Source: a virus
IMG/VR virus record: IMGVR_UViG_3300024255_001080
Span: 1 to 24,773 of that record
Length of the DNA: 24,773 nt
Reading direction: 5' to 3' (one strand)
Made by a program: the position numbers and the translations under genes. Shown here piece by piece: positions 7,491 through 15,571 of the stretch (position 1 is the stretch's first letter; the number at the start of each line of letters is the position of its first letter). Below the pieces are notes generated by a model. That model worked only from the letters and a program-made list of their open reading frames with translations, ran no database searches and had not been told where the DNA came from.

Positions 7491-7498
7491 TATAAATA
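7491..7498 (+). promoter_or_regulatory. T4-type late promoter (TATAAATA)
   Basis: An exact match to the T4 late consensus, ending 5 nt before the ATG at 7504. The usual late start site, 6 nt after the octamer, coincides with the A of that ATG. No Shine-Dalgarno sequence precedes the gene. It would drive the main glycan operon (7504-12410) late in infection. Confidence 0.68.
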
Positions 7499-7503
7499 TC
7501 TAC

Positions 7504-8274
7504 ATGAGCAAAGTAGTATTGGTTACAGGCGGGTTTGATCCACTGCATAGTGGACACATTGCCTATTTTAAAGAAGCAAAAAACCTCGGCGACAAACTTA
7601 TTGTTGGCGTAAATAGTGATGATTGGCTTACACGTAAGAAAGGCAGACCTTTTATGCCCTTTAAAGAACGTTGTGCAATTATTAAAGAATTGTCTGTTGT
7701 AGATAAAGTTATCGGATTTGATGATAACGACGACAGCGCATGTCAAGCAATTTTCCATACTATGTCAACTAACACTGGTACAATTATATTTGCTAACGGT
7801 GGCGATAGAACAAACACAACTACACCTGAATATGCTACATACGGCGATCATCCACAGGTTGAATTTGCGTTCGGAATTGGCGGCAAGAACAAAGCCAACA
7901 GCAGTAGTTGGATACTCGACGAGTGGAAAACACAAAAGACTGAACGTGATTGGGGCTACTGGCGTGTGTTAGATCACAAGCCAGAAAAAGGTTACAAAGT
8001 AAAAGAACTAGTGATATACCCAGGCAAAAGTCTAAGCGATCAAAAACATTTCAAACGCTCAGAGCAATGGATAGTACTTGAAGGTGAAGTTGATATGATA
8101 TCTGAATGGCAATCAAATGTTAACCGAGTCCTAATAACTCCAGACCGATCACCTTATGAAATCGGTATTGAAGTTTGGCACAAGCCAAGCAATCCTGGAA
8201 AAGAAAATGCACACATTCTTGAGATACAATGGGGCAGTGAATGCGTTGAAGAAGATATAGAAAGAAGAGATTAA
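7504..8274 (+). CDS. Nucleotidyltransferase / sugar-isomerase-type cupin fusion
   Basis: 256 residues. Residues 1-~140 are a cytidylyltransferase-family domain: GGFDPLHSGH (9-18) contains the HxGH nucleotide-binding motif, followed by LIVGVNSDDWL and the basic RKKGRPFMPFKER, as in RfaE2/HldE and TagD enzymes that make ADP- or CDP-activated sugars or polyols. Residues ~150-256 are a cupin like the mannose-6-phosphate isomerase type II domain of GDP-mannose pyrophosphorylases: WGYWRVLD (150-157), YKVKELVIYPGKSLS, and HFKRSEQWIVLEGEVD (182-197). Only one of the usual histidines is kept in that last motif. The combination suggests a bifunctional sugar-nucleotide enzyme. The gene begins right after a late-type promoter without a Shine-Dalgarno sequence, and ends in TAATG with the next. 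Confidence 0.75.
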   Translation: MSKVVLVTGGFDPLHSGHIAYFKEAKNLGDKLIVGVNSDDWLTRKKGRPFMPFKERCAIIKELSVVDKVIGFDDNDDSACQAIFHTMSTNTGTIIFANGGDRTNTTTPEYATYGDHPQVEFAFGIGGKNKANSSSWILDEWKTQKTERDWGYWRVLDHKPEKGYKVKELVIYPGKSLSDQKHFKRSEQWIVLEGEVDMISEWQSNVNRVLITPDRSPYEIGIEVWHKPSNPGKENAHILEIQWGSECVEEDIERRD

Positions 8275-8948
8275 TGAAAGTATATGTAGGTTACGACACA
8301 AGAGAAGACATGGCATACCAAGTTTGTAAACACAGCATTACGACTAAACAGCCAGAGGCACAGATACGTCCTCTAAAGCAACAAGAGCTACGAGATGCAG
8401 GCTGGTATACTCGTCCCAAGGACAAGCTTGCAAGCACAGAGTTTACATTTACCCGTTTTCTTATTCCTGAACTAATGAACTTTAAGGGATGGGCGGTGTT
8501 TATGGATTGTGATATGATCCTTACTACAGACATTAAAGAACTGTTTGATCAAGCAGATGACAAGTATGCTGTTATGTGCGTACAGCACGATTATACACCT
8601 AAAGAAGGTACTAAAATGGATGGACAGAAACAAACTATCTATCCACGCAAGAACTGGTCAAGTGTGATGTTATTCAACTGCGGGCATCCTAGCAATGCTA
8701 GACTTACACAGGATATGGTAAACGATCCTGAAATTAATGGCGCATACTTACATCGCTTTAGCTGGCTCAAAGACGAAGAAATAGGCGAACTAGATCATAC
8801 ATGGAACTATCTAGTAGGTGTATACGATGATATTGAAACACCAAAACTAATACACTACACAGAAGGCGGACCGTGGTTTGAAAACTACAGAGACTGCGAA
8901 TTTAACAAATTATGGAAACACGAACTACAGGATATGATGAATGGGTAA
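8274..8948 (+). CDS. GT-A glycosyltransferase (GT8-like, DxD)
   Basis: 224 residues. The N-terminus VYVGYDTREDMAYQVCKHSI and the segment STEFTFTRFLIPEL leading to AVFMDCDMI are typical of a bacterial GT8-like family with a GT-A fold. D78-C79-D80 is the DxD motif that binds divalent metal and the nucleotide-sugar. The C-terminal IHYTEGGPWFENY resembles the acceptor-side HxxGxxKPW-type motif of this group. Acceptor and donor cannot be read. It starts in TAATG with the previous gene and overlaps the next by 8 nt. Confident as a glycosyltransferase, less so for the exact family. Confidence 0.78.
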   Translation: MKVYVGYDTREDMAYQVCKHSITTKQPEAQIRPLKQQELRDAGWYTRPKDKLASTEFTFTRFLIPELMNFKGWAVFMDCDMILTTDIKELFDQADDKYAVMCVQHDYTPKEGTKMDGQKQTIYPRKNWSSVMLFNCGHPSNARLTQDMVNDPEINGAYLHRFSWLKDEEIGELDHTWNYLVGVYDDIETPKLIHYTEGGPWFENYRDCEFNKLWKHELQDMMNG

Positions 8949-9807
8949 AACAGCACCAATAGAAATAGCAGCAATAGACAGTGTCGGCGGCAATAACTAC
9001 CATAAAAAAGGACACTCGTATGATCCTTACTTGGCAAGTATACTTAGAGGGATTGCACAACATCCTAGTACACTATCTACAATTGAATCTAATTGGGAAG
9101 AACAAGAAGATACTTCGACTATGCTTCTCATAAGAGGACTTGGTGGCGGCAGTCAGAAAGCTATCAAACGTTGTTGGGAAGAAGGGCGCGAATTTTATGC
9201 AGTTGACACTGGTTATTTTGGAAACGGGAAACATAAAACTTGGCATCGAATTACCCGCAATGCTCTGCAAAATATGGAACAGATGATTGATCGTGATTTT
9301 GAAAGACTTGCTGTTCAATTACAAGTTGAAACATGGGACGAAATCTATAAGCCATTTACACCTGGTTCTAAAATATTAGTTTGTCCTCCTAGTGACAAAG
9401 TAATGAACATGTTTGGACAACCAAAAGCAGAAGAGTGGACTAACAATTTAGTAGAACAGTTAGCACAAATAACCGATAGACCTATTGAAATTAGAATGAA
9501 GCCTATTAGAAGCCAGCGAGTTACTGGAAGCACTATACAAGAAGCATTACAAGATGATGTACATTGTTTAGTTACATACAACAGTATTGCAGCTACTGAA
9601 GCTCTGATGGAAGGCAAGCCTGCATTAACACTAGGCCCAAATGCAGCACAACTAATTTGTGAAACAGACCTTAATAATATTGATAATCCACGCATACCAA
9701 CTGAAGAAGAAATGTATAGATTTTTAACTCATCTATCATATTCACAATTCACACAGCCAGAAATGGAAGACGGCACTGCTTGGGATATTTTAAGGAAGGA
9801 TGTGTAA
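8941..9807 (+). CDS. GT-B-like capsule/glycan transferase, paralog 1
   Basis: 288 residues. The C-terminal half resembles GT-B-fold glycan transferases of the capsule-synthesis type: a Rossmann strand KILVCPPSD (~141-149), an NLVEQLAQITDRPIEIRMKP helix-strand unit where relatives have an HP motif, and VTYNSIAATEALMEGKPALTLG, the donor-binding loop pattern (S..ATEA...G.P) common to KpsS/KpsC and related enzymes. Here the HP position reads KP, so the donor-site His may be lost. It shares this layout, and the ending DGTAWDIL, with the genes at 9807 and 11559 (DGTAWRHL in the former), showing gene duplication. It overlaps both flanking genes by a few bases. Confidence 0.6.
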   Translation: MGKTAPIEIAAIDSVGGNNYHKKGHSYDPYLASILRGIAQHPSTLSTIESNWEEQEDTSTMLLIRGLGGGSQKAIKRCWEEGREFYAVDTGYFGNGKHKTWHRITRNALQNMEQMIDRDFERLAVQLQVETWDEIYKPFTPGSKILVCPPSDKVMNMFGQPKAEEWTNNLVEQLAQITDRPIEIRMKPIRSQRVTGSTIQEALQDDVHCLVTYNSIAATEALMEGKPALTLGPNAAQLICETDLNNIDNPRIPTEEEMYRFLTHLSYSQFTQPEMEDGTAWDILRKDV

Positions 9808-10739
9808 TGACTATTAGTGTAGCAAGTTATCTAATGGGCATACCGCCTGGAAATAAGAATCCAGAAAAACCTAAAATTATTGTAAACTTTATTGAAGGTG
9901 TTTGGACTGCTGGAGACAAAGGTGAAATTGTATGTGACTATGATCCAATTGATGCTGATGTTGCAGTAGTACAAGGCTTTGTTCATCCTGGCAGTAAGCA
10001 AGGACAACACCTAACATTACGCAAAGCAGTATTTGACAAGCAACAACGCGACAACAAGCGCAGTATTATTGTGGATAGTAACTTATTTTTATATGCGGAT
10101 AAAGGCAACTCGCAACAGTTTTTAAGATTTAGTTATGACGGAGTGTTTCCTAGTACAGGAGATTATTGTAATCAAAACCCCGATCCTACAAGATGGGACT
10201 TAATTAGTAAACGTTTAGGAATTAAACTTAAACCTTATCGTAAAACAGGAGACAATATTTTAATATGTTGTCAGCGTGATGGCGGGTGGAGTATGGGAGG
10301 CGAAGCCTTAATGCCATGGCTAGTTAGAACAGTACAACAAATAAGAAAACATAGCGATAGAAGAATTTTAGTTAGATTTCATCCTGGCGATAAAAATATA
10401 CTTAATCACAAAAGAATGTTAGCAAGATATAGAATGCCAAATGTAATAATAAGTCACGCAGTAAACATATTAGAAGACTTTCAACATGCTCATTGTGTTA
10501 TAAATCTTAACAGTAGTCCTACAGTAGCAGCAGCAATCGAAGGACTTCCTACTATAGTATTAGATTCCCAAAGAAGTCAAGCAGCAGAAGTATCTCATCA
10601 TAGTTTAAGTGATATTGAAAAATTAACAGAACGTGATAGAGAACATTGGATACATAAAATGGCACAAATGCATTGGTCATTAAGTGAATTAAAAGATGGT
10701 ACAGCATGGAGGCACCTGAGACAATGGGCAATCAAATAA
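9807..10739 (+). CDS. GT-B-like capsule/glycan transferase, paralog 2
   Basis: 310 residues. It has the same organisation as its two neighbours: ILICCQRDGGW strand-loop, helix, then RILVRFHPGDKN with an intact HP motif, then NVIISHAVNILEDFQHAHCVINLNSS- and AIEGLPTIVLD, which forms the C-terminal nucleotide-binding motif, and a tail ending DGTAWRHL. KpsS/KpsC-type beta-Kdo transferases and CDP-glycerol transferases share these short motifs, so the donor is not fixed by sequence alone. ATG 9807 is preferred to an upstream in-frame TTG at 9780 because AAGGAAGG (9792-9799) is a good ribosome-binding site and the start forms TAATG with the previous stop. The N-terminal ~110 residues are also conserved in general layout among the paralogs but poorly in sequence. 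Confidence 0.62.
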   Translation: MTISVASYLMGIPPGNKNPEKPKIIVNFIEGVWTAGDKGEIVCDYDPIDADVAVVQGFVHPGSKQGQHLTLRKAVFDKQQRDNKRSIIVDSNLFLYADKGNSQQFLRFSYDGVFPSTGDYCNQNPDPTRWDLISKRLGIKLKPYRKTGDNILICCQRDGGWSMGGEALMPWLVRTVQQIRKHSDRRILVRFHPGDKNILNHKRMLARYRMPNVIISHAVNILEDFQHAHCVINLNSSPTVAAAIEGLPTIVLDSQRSQAAEVSHHSLSDIEKLTERDREHWIHKMAQMHWSLSELKDGTAWRHLRQWAIK

Positions 10740-11569
10740 CAGTAGTAACAACATTTCATCCAGCAGGATTAGTAAGATACGGACAACGGTTTTTAGATAG
10801 CTTTGCTGCAAGAGTGGACAAACGTATCAAGTTATTAGTATATGCTGAAGATTGTAAACCTGACAATCCAGACTCTACAAGAATTGAAATATTAGATGCA
10901 AAGGCAGTATTACCAAAACTAAATGCATTTAAAGAACGCTGGCGCAATGTTCCTAAAGCCAATGGTGACGTTAGCAATGAGCCACAGCGTCACACACGCA
11001 AGGATTGGAACAAAGAATTTAAATGGGATGCTGTACGCTTCGCTAACAAGACTTATGCTGTGTATGACGCTGTAACACGCTCTAAGGACTGGTGTGTGTG
11101 GATGGATGCAGATACATTTGTACACAGCGATTGGAGTTATGAAGACTTTGTAGAGCTACTTCCTAGCAATGCTTACATTACATATGTTGGTAGAGGCAAA
11201 GGATCACAGACATGGCCCGAGTGCGGCTTTTATGGTATGAACTTAAATCATCCTGTATGCCATGAATTCTTAAAAGAATTTGAAAGATTTTACGAAGATG
11301 CAGACAATGGTATCTTCACTCTCGATGAATGGCACGACAGTTATGTGTTTGGGCATTTGTTAAATAAGTACAAAGACTTTCCGTCACATGATTATAGTGC
11401 AGATATGTATCTTAAAGAAGCAAAGTCAGGCGGTGGCGGACATCCATTAATTAATGGACCATTAGGTAAATGGATTGATCATATGAAAGGCGGTCGCAAA
11501 GACAAAGGCAAAAGTCTTAGATCAGATATTATGGTCAACAGAAAAGAAGCATATTGGAATGAGGTTTAA
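10724..11569 (+). CDS. GT-A-like glycosyltransferase (DxD)
   Basis: 281 residues. N-terminal strand ITVVTTFHPAGLVRYGQRFL, a segment LLVYAEDC, and WCVWMDADTFVHSDW with D128-A129-D130 as the DxD metal/nucleotide-sugar motif of GT-A enzymes. Further on, ITYVGRGKGSQTWPECGFYGMN and WHDSYVFGHLL look like the acceptor and catalytic regions of GT8- or GT32-like transferases. The chosen start ATG 10724 has GGAGG at 10708-10712 upstream; another in-frame ATG at 10706 lies before it and is less likely. It overlaps the previous gene by 16 nt and the next by 11 nt, so it is firmly inside the glycan operon. Acceptor unknown. Confidence 0.68.
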   Translation: MGNQITVVTTFHPAGLVRYGQRFLDSFAARVDKRIKLLVYAEDCKPDNPDSTRIEILDAKAVLPKLNAFKERWRNVPKANGDVSNEPQRHTRKDWNKEFKWDAVRFANKTYAVYDAVTRSKDWCVWMDADTFVHSDWSYEDFVELLPSNAYITYVGRGKGSQTWPECGFYGMNLNHPVCHEFLKEFERFYEDADNGIFTLDEWHDSYVFGHLLNKYKDFPSHDYSADMYLKEAKSGGGGHPLINGPLGKWIDHMKGGRKDKGKSLRSDIMVNRKEAYWNEV

Positions 11570-12410
11570 CTTACATGAAAAATTTGGTGCTCTCAACAGC
11601 AAGCCTGTTTTTGATGCCTTTCGCGCTGGTGCTAATGCTCTTGGGCATGATGTTGTTGTTAATGGTAATGACGGCATTGATGTTATTTGGAGTGTACTTT
11701 GGCACGGTCGCATGGCTGGAAACCGTGCTATTTGGGAAAGAAACATTTCGCAATCAAAACCGACCTTGGTTTTAGAAGTAGGCAGTATTAAACGTGGAAC
11801 AACTTGGAAGGTAGGTCTAAATGGAATTAACAGAGATGCTTACTTTGGTGAGCAAAACAATGATAGGACTAGGGCTGATCACCTGGGACTGGTTTGTAAA
11901 ACTTGGAGATCCGACGGCAATTATGTTTTAATATGCGGTCAACACAACAAGAGCTTACAGTGGCAAGGCATGCCTAGTATGAGCAATTGGTTCTTAAATA
12001 CTTATGACAAAATACGTAAATACACAGACCGCCCTATAATATTTCGACCACATCCTCGATGTAGATTAGAACATATAGAACGTGGTCTCAAACACGTATA
12101 CAGACAGGAGCCTAAGCACATTGCCAGCACTTACGACGATTTTGATATGGACTTTAGCGATGTGTGGGCTACTATCAGTTACAGCTCAAATCCGGGGACA
12201 CACTCTTGTATCAATGGTGTTCCAGCTTTTGTTAGCACCCATAGTCTTGCTTATAGTGTTGGTAACGACATAGACTTCCTTCACGACATAGAAAATCCGT
12301 TGATGCCTGATAGATCACAATGGCTCAACGATTATGCACACACCGAATGGACCATTGAGGAAATATCTCAAGGTGTGCCAATAAAAAGCTTGACAAGTAT
12401 CTTAGTTTAA
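11559..12410 (+). CDS. GT-B-like capsule/glycan transferase, paralog 3
   Basis: 283 residues, third member of the local family. YVLICGQHNKSLQW strand-loop, IIFRPHPRCR with a clear HP motif, and ATISYSSNPGTHSCINGVPAFVST as the C-terminal donor-binding loop, in the same order as in the genes at 8941 and 9807. It also has a longer, better defined N-terminal Rossmann domain (VFDAFRAGANALGHDVVVNG and DVIWSVLWHGRM), which looks like a full GT-B N-terminal half. The KpsS/KpsC capsule Kdo-transferase superfamily is the best comparison, unproven. The start ATG 11559 lacks an obvious ribosome-binding site and overlaps the previous gene by 11 nt. The end of the gene contains the promoter for the next gene. 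Confidence 0.62.
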   Translation: MRFNLHEKFGALNSKPVFDAFRAGANALGHDVVVNGNDGIDVIWSVLWHGRMAGNRAIWERNISQSKPTLVLEVGSIKRGTTWKVGLNGINRDAYFGEQNNDRTRADHLGLVCKTWRSDGNYVLICGQHNKSLQWQGMPSMSNWFLNTYDKIRKYTDRPIIFRPHPRCRLEHIERGLKHVYRQEPKHIASTYDDFDMDFSDVWATISYSSNPGTHSCINGVPAFVSTHSLAYSVGNDIDFLHDIENPLMPDRSQWLNDYAHTEWTIEEISQGVPIKSLTSILV

Positions 12411-12418
12411 GTTATACT
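12390..12418 (+). promoter_or_regulatory. Sigma70-type promoter, leaderless spacing
   Basis: TTGACA at 12390-12395, 17-nt spacer, TATACT at 12413-12418. Six bases separate the -10 element from the ATG at 12425, so the expected start site (7 nt after the -10) is the A of the ATG. It lies inside the 3' end of the preceding gene. Confidence 0.65.
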
Positions 12419-12424
12419 TTATGT

Positions 12425-13597
12425 ATGATATTAAATTTAGAAGATTGCTTAGAACACCTTGCAGGCTTACGTAGCTCACCAATAGAGTTTTCTATTGAAA
12501 AAACTGACTATACTATCATAACTAGTATTGCTAGACAGTGTTTCAAAGGTATGGCGTTGACTGACAGGCAGTCTGCACTTATGCATGAAAAACTACAAGC
12601 CTACAGAGATCAATTTACTAATTTAGATTGGGACTTTGATTATGCAGTTAATCAATTGCGTCAGCCAATTCGACATATTGATCGTAGCAAATATATTAAA
12701 ATTGTAGACAACGACATTGAAGTAAGATTTCCTTTTAGAAAAACTGAAATAATGTTAGTCCAAGAAGTTGCAGCTCATGCAGGTGACGGATACCATCATC
12801 AAAAAGGTTCTCACAAACATTCTTTTGCATTTACCGAAAGTAATATTTTAAAATTAATAGATAATTTTATTAACAAAGAGTTTGAAATTGACGAAGAACT
12901 TATTAGTATATACAAACAAATTAAATCTATACATGAAACACCGCAAGATTATCTAAGCGGAGTTTCTGACTTAGAATTAATAAACATTAACAATAAATTA
13001 TTACCTATAATAAATGACGAACTTGGCGAACTTTCGAATAAAACATTATTTCAATTTATTGACAGAAGATTTAGATACGGTTTTAATTGTGTTGATGAAC
13101 TAAAAGAAACAAAACTTGCAGATAAGATTGCATTACGCAAAGACGTATATTATCAAAGCAAGCCAAGTCAAGAATCAACTTCTAGTATTTTAAATGCACT
13201 GTGGGATCTAAATAGATTTCCAATATTAGTAATATTAGAAGAAGATAGAGCAGAACAGCAGTTATATGATTTTGCAAATCATTATAGAGATATTTTAAAT
13301 CCAGAACAACAAAGTGTACTGTTTCGTTTAGAAGATAAAAATGCTGGGTTTAACCAATTGATTAAGGACAGAAAATTAAACAATTGGGTTGACAAAACTA
13401 CAAAAGTAGTGTATATTAATAAGAGTAAGTTACCTAAACTACTTGTAAACAACGAATGGAAGCCTAGTGCAGCATTTTGTTTTTCAAGTTCTATGGACCG
13501 TTTTGTGGACAGCTTTGTTTCATTTAACTGTGACTTAATTGTATACAGAGAAGAACACATGAGTCCAATGAGGAGACATTCTAGATATTATGGCTAG
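12425..13597 (+). CDS. Unknown 390-residue protein ahead of uvsW
   Basis: I do not recognise a named family. Visible features: a helical N-terminus with GMALTDRQSALMHEKLQAYR (42-61), a short helical segment of the kind seen in several phage and helicase-associated proteins; a basic stretch RQPIRHIDRSKYIK; a His-rich patch GDGYHHQKGSHKHSF (about 121-135); and alternating strands and helices in the C-terminal third (PILVILEEDRAEQQL, KVVYINKSKLPKLL, AAFCFSSSMDR, CDLIVYREE). This C-terminal pattern is like a P-loop or helicase half without a visible Walker motif. It overlaps uvsW by 8 nt, so a role with that helicase is a reasonable guess. It has its own promoter and no ribosome-binding site. Confidence 0.7.
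   Translation: MILNLEDCLEHLAGLRSSPIEFSIEKTDYTIITSIARQCFKGMALTDRQSALMHEKLQAYRDQFTNLDWDFDYAVNQLRQPIRHIDRSKYIKIVDNDIEVRFPFRKTEIMLVQEVAAHAGDGYHHQKGSHKHSFAFTESNILKLIDNFINKEFEIDEELISIYKQIKSIHETPQDYLSGVSDLELININNKLLPIINDELGELSNKTLFQFIDRRFRYGFNCVDELKETKLADKIALRKDVYYQSKPSQESTSSILNALWDLNRFPILVILEEDRAEQQLYDFANHYRDILNPEQQSVLFRLEDKNAGFNQLIKDRKLNNWVDKTTKVVYINKSKLPKLLVNNEWKPSAAFCFSSSMDRFVDSFVSFNCDLIVYREEHMSPMRRHSRYYG
13389..13417 (+). promoter_or_regulatory. Possible internal sigma70-type promoter upstream of uvsW
   Basis: TTGACA at 13389-13394, 17-nt spacer, TATATT at 13412-13417, inside the preceding coding region. It would start transcripts near 13424, about 165 nt before uvsW. The spacing is ideal, but because it lies in coding sequence it may be chance. 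Confidence 0.35.
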
Positions 13598-15053
13598 TTG
13601 CAAATTAATAATTGAAGATGAAGTAAACATTAAGCTAGAAGGACTAGAGGTAGACATACGACGAAAATTAGCCAATGCCCTCAAGTTTGAAGTTCCGTAT
13701 GCAAAACATATGCCGCAATACAAACTAGGACGTTGGGATGGCAAAGTTGCTTTCTTTGGCATCGGTGGTAGCGGATATGTTAATCACCTTGATGTTGTTA
13801 GTCAAGTACTGGCAAAAAACAATGTTGAAATAGTTAGTATTGAAGACAAGCGACATCCAATTAAATTAGAATTCAAACCAGTAACAGAAACGTACTGGAA
13901 AGATCAAGGTGTTGTATGGCCAGAAGGTCATCCGGCACAAGGCGAAGATATTATTCTTCGCGACTATCAAGTTGAAGCAATCAACAACTTTATTGCTAAT
14001 CCACAGAGTCTCCAGCAAATTGCTACAGGCGCAGGTAAGACAATTACAACAGCTACGTTATCACATCTCAGTGAACCTTACGGGCGTAGTTTAGTTATTG
14101 TACCTAATAAGTCCTTGGTTGAGCAGACAGAAGAAGACTATATTAACTGTGGATTAGACGTAGGGGTGTACTTTGGTGACAGAAAGCAACTAGGTAAGAC
14201 TCACACCATTTGCACTTGGCAGAGTTTGAATATACTCGACAAGAAGCACAAGGACGGCAGCGCGGTGCTATCACTCGCTGAATTCCTAGAAGGTGTTAGC
14301 ACTGTTATTGTTGACGAAGTACACATGGCGAAAGCAGAGGTCCTCAAAAATCTGCTTACTCGCAACCTACGTAACGCACCTATACGTTGGGGACTAACTG
14401 GTACAGTGCCCAAAGAAAAGTTTGAGTTCGAAAGTATTCATGCTAGTCTAGGCCCAGTCATTGGAAGTATTAGTGCAAAAGAATTACAAGACAAAGGTGT
14501 ACTATCACAATGCCATGTTAACGTAGTACAACTAATTGACACAGTGGCACATAGAGATTATCAAAGCGAATTAAAATATCTAACAACAGATACAGCACGT
14601 TTAGAATATATCGGTAAGATGATGAATACTGTATCACAAACAGGCAACACTCTAATTCTAGTAGATAGGATTAGTGCAGGCGAAACACTAGCAGAACTTA
14701 TACCCGGGAGTACATTTGTAAGCGGCGCTGTAAAAGTAAAAGACAGAAAAGAAACATACGATACAATACGTGAAGGCACTAATCAAGTAATTATTGCTAC
14801 GTATGGTGTAGCAGCAGTTGGACTTAATATTCCGCGAATATTTAATCTTGTATTATTAGAACCAGGAAAGAGTTTTGTAAGAGTAATCCAAAGTATCGGT
14901 AGAGGCGTAAGAAAGGCAAAAGACAAAGACTTCGTTCAAATATGGGACTTGACATCAACATGCAAGTTTGCGAAGCGACATCTAACTCAGCGTAAAAAGT
15001 TTTACAAAGAAGCAGAGTACCCATTTACTATCGAAAAAGTGGATTGGAATTAA
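13590..15053 (+). CDS. uvsW: UvsW RNA/DNA helicase
   Basis: 487 residues. UvsW is a superfamily 2 helicase that unwinds R-loops and branched DNA, switching T4-like phages from origin-dependent to recombination-dependent replication. Domains in order: an N-terminal UvsW-specific domain (1-~110) with YKLGRWDGKVAFF, then RecA-like domain 1 with a Q-motif-like RDYQ, Walker A ATGAGKT (145-151) and DEVH (242-245), the SAT-like motif LTGTVP, and RecA-like domain 2 with NQVIIATYGVAAVGLNIP and motif VI QSIGRGVRKAKD (434-445). All SF2 motifs appear intact. It overlaps the preceding gene by 8 nt and its stop abuts the next ATG. Confidence 0.93.
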   Translation: MASCKLIIEDEVNIKLEGLEVDIRRKLANALKFEVPYAKHMPQYKLGRWDGKVAFFGIGGSGYVNHLDVVSQVLAKNNVEIVSIEDKRHPIKLEFKPVTETYWKDQGVVWPEGHPAQGEDIILRDYQVEAINNFIANPQSLQQIATGAGKTITTATLSHLSEPYGRSLVIVPNKSLVEQTEEDYINCGLDVGVYFGDRKQLGKTHTICTWQSLNILDKKHKDGSAVLSLAEFLEGVSTVIVDEVHMAKAEVLKNLLTRNLRNAPIRWGLTGTVPKEKFEFESIHASLGPVIGSISAKELQDKGVLSQCHVNVVQLIDTVAHRDYQSELKYLTTDTARLEYIGKMMNTVSQTGNTLILVDRISAGETLAELIPGSTFVSGAVKVKDRKETYDTIREGTNQVIIATYGVAAVGLNIPRIFNLVLLEPGKSFVRVIQSIGRGVRKAKDKDFVQIWDLTSTCKFAKRHLTQRKKFYKEAEYPFTIEKVDWN

Positions 15054-15560
15054 ATGAGAATATTAACATTAGATAACGAGTGTTTTAATTTAGACGACTT
15101 ACCAGAAACTATAGAAGAAGATGTACGTTTTAGCGTACTAGATAATTCAGATCCAAAAAATCCTGACTTCTTTTTTGTGCCTCTAATTTTCTTAGAAAGT
15201 TTTAGCGCACCTGCTATGGTATTAGACATTGGCGGCAAAGAAGTTACTATGCCGGTAGATTGGAATATAGCAGTAGGCTGTTCAGAAAGCGGCAACGACT
15301 TAGAAATTTTGCCGCTAACTAGTATTAACGATAGAGGATTTGAAGCGTTCCTTTTTAATCCTTTAACTAGTTTTAAAACAGACTTTGCTGAAATTAAAAT
15401 TACTAATTTTTATACAGATGTAAAATGGTATTTTCCTAAAGTAAAAAATGGGCAATTACTGAGCATACCAATTACAGAAGGCAAAAATCCATTGTGTGCG
15501 TTTTTTGTTAAAGATATTAGCAGACAGTGTGAAGTAATAGAATATAGCTTGTTGATGTAG
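15054..15560 (+). CDS. Conserved phage-type protein of unknown function
   Basis: 168 residues; the start ATG directly follows the uvsW stop (TAAATG). The protein is beta-rich with no transmembrane segment and no catalytic motif I can identify. Distinctive segments are NPDFFFVPLIFLESFSAPAM, ITSINDRGFEAFLFNP-like strands and DVKWYFPKVKNGQLLSIPI. The sequence resembles a family I recall from marine T4-like phages near uvsW, but I cannot name a function or confirm it here. It may be co-transcribed with uvsW. Confidence 0.65.
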   Translation: MRILTLDNECFNLDDLPETIEEDVRFSVLDNSDPKNPDFFFVPLIFLESFSAPAMVLDIGGKEVTMPVDWNIAVGCSESGNDLEILPLTSINDRGFEAFLFNPLTSFKTDFAEIKITNFYTDVKWYFPKVKNGQLLSIPITEGKNPLCAFFVKDISRQCEVIEYSLLM

Positions 15561-15571
15561 GAGTAAACAAC

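Noticed and set aside
9203-9237. TTGACA inside the first GT-B-like gene
   Set aside because: No -10 hexamer at a usable distance (nearest is about 23 nt away).
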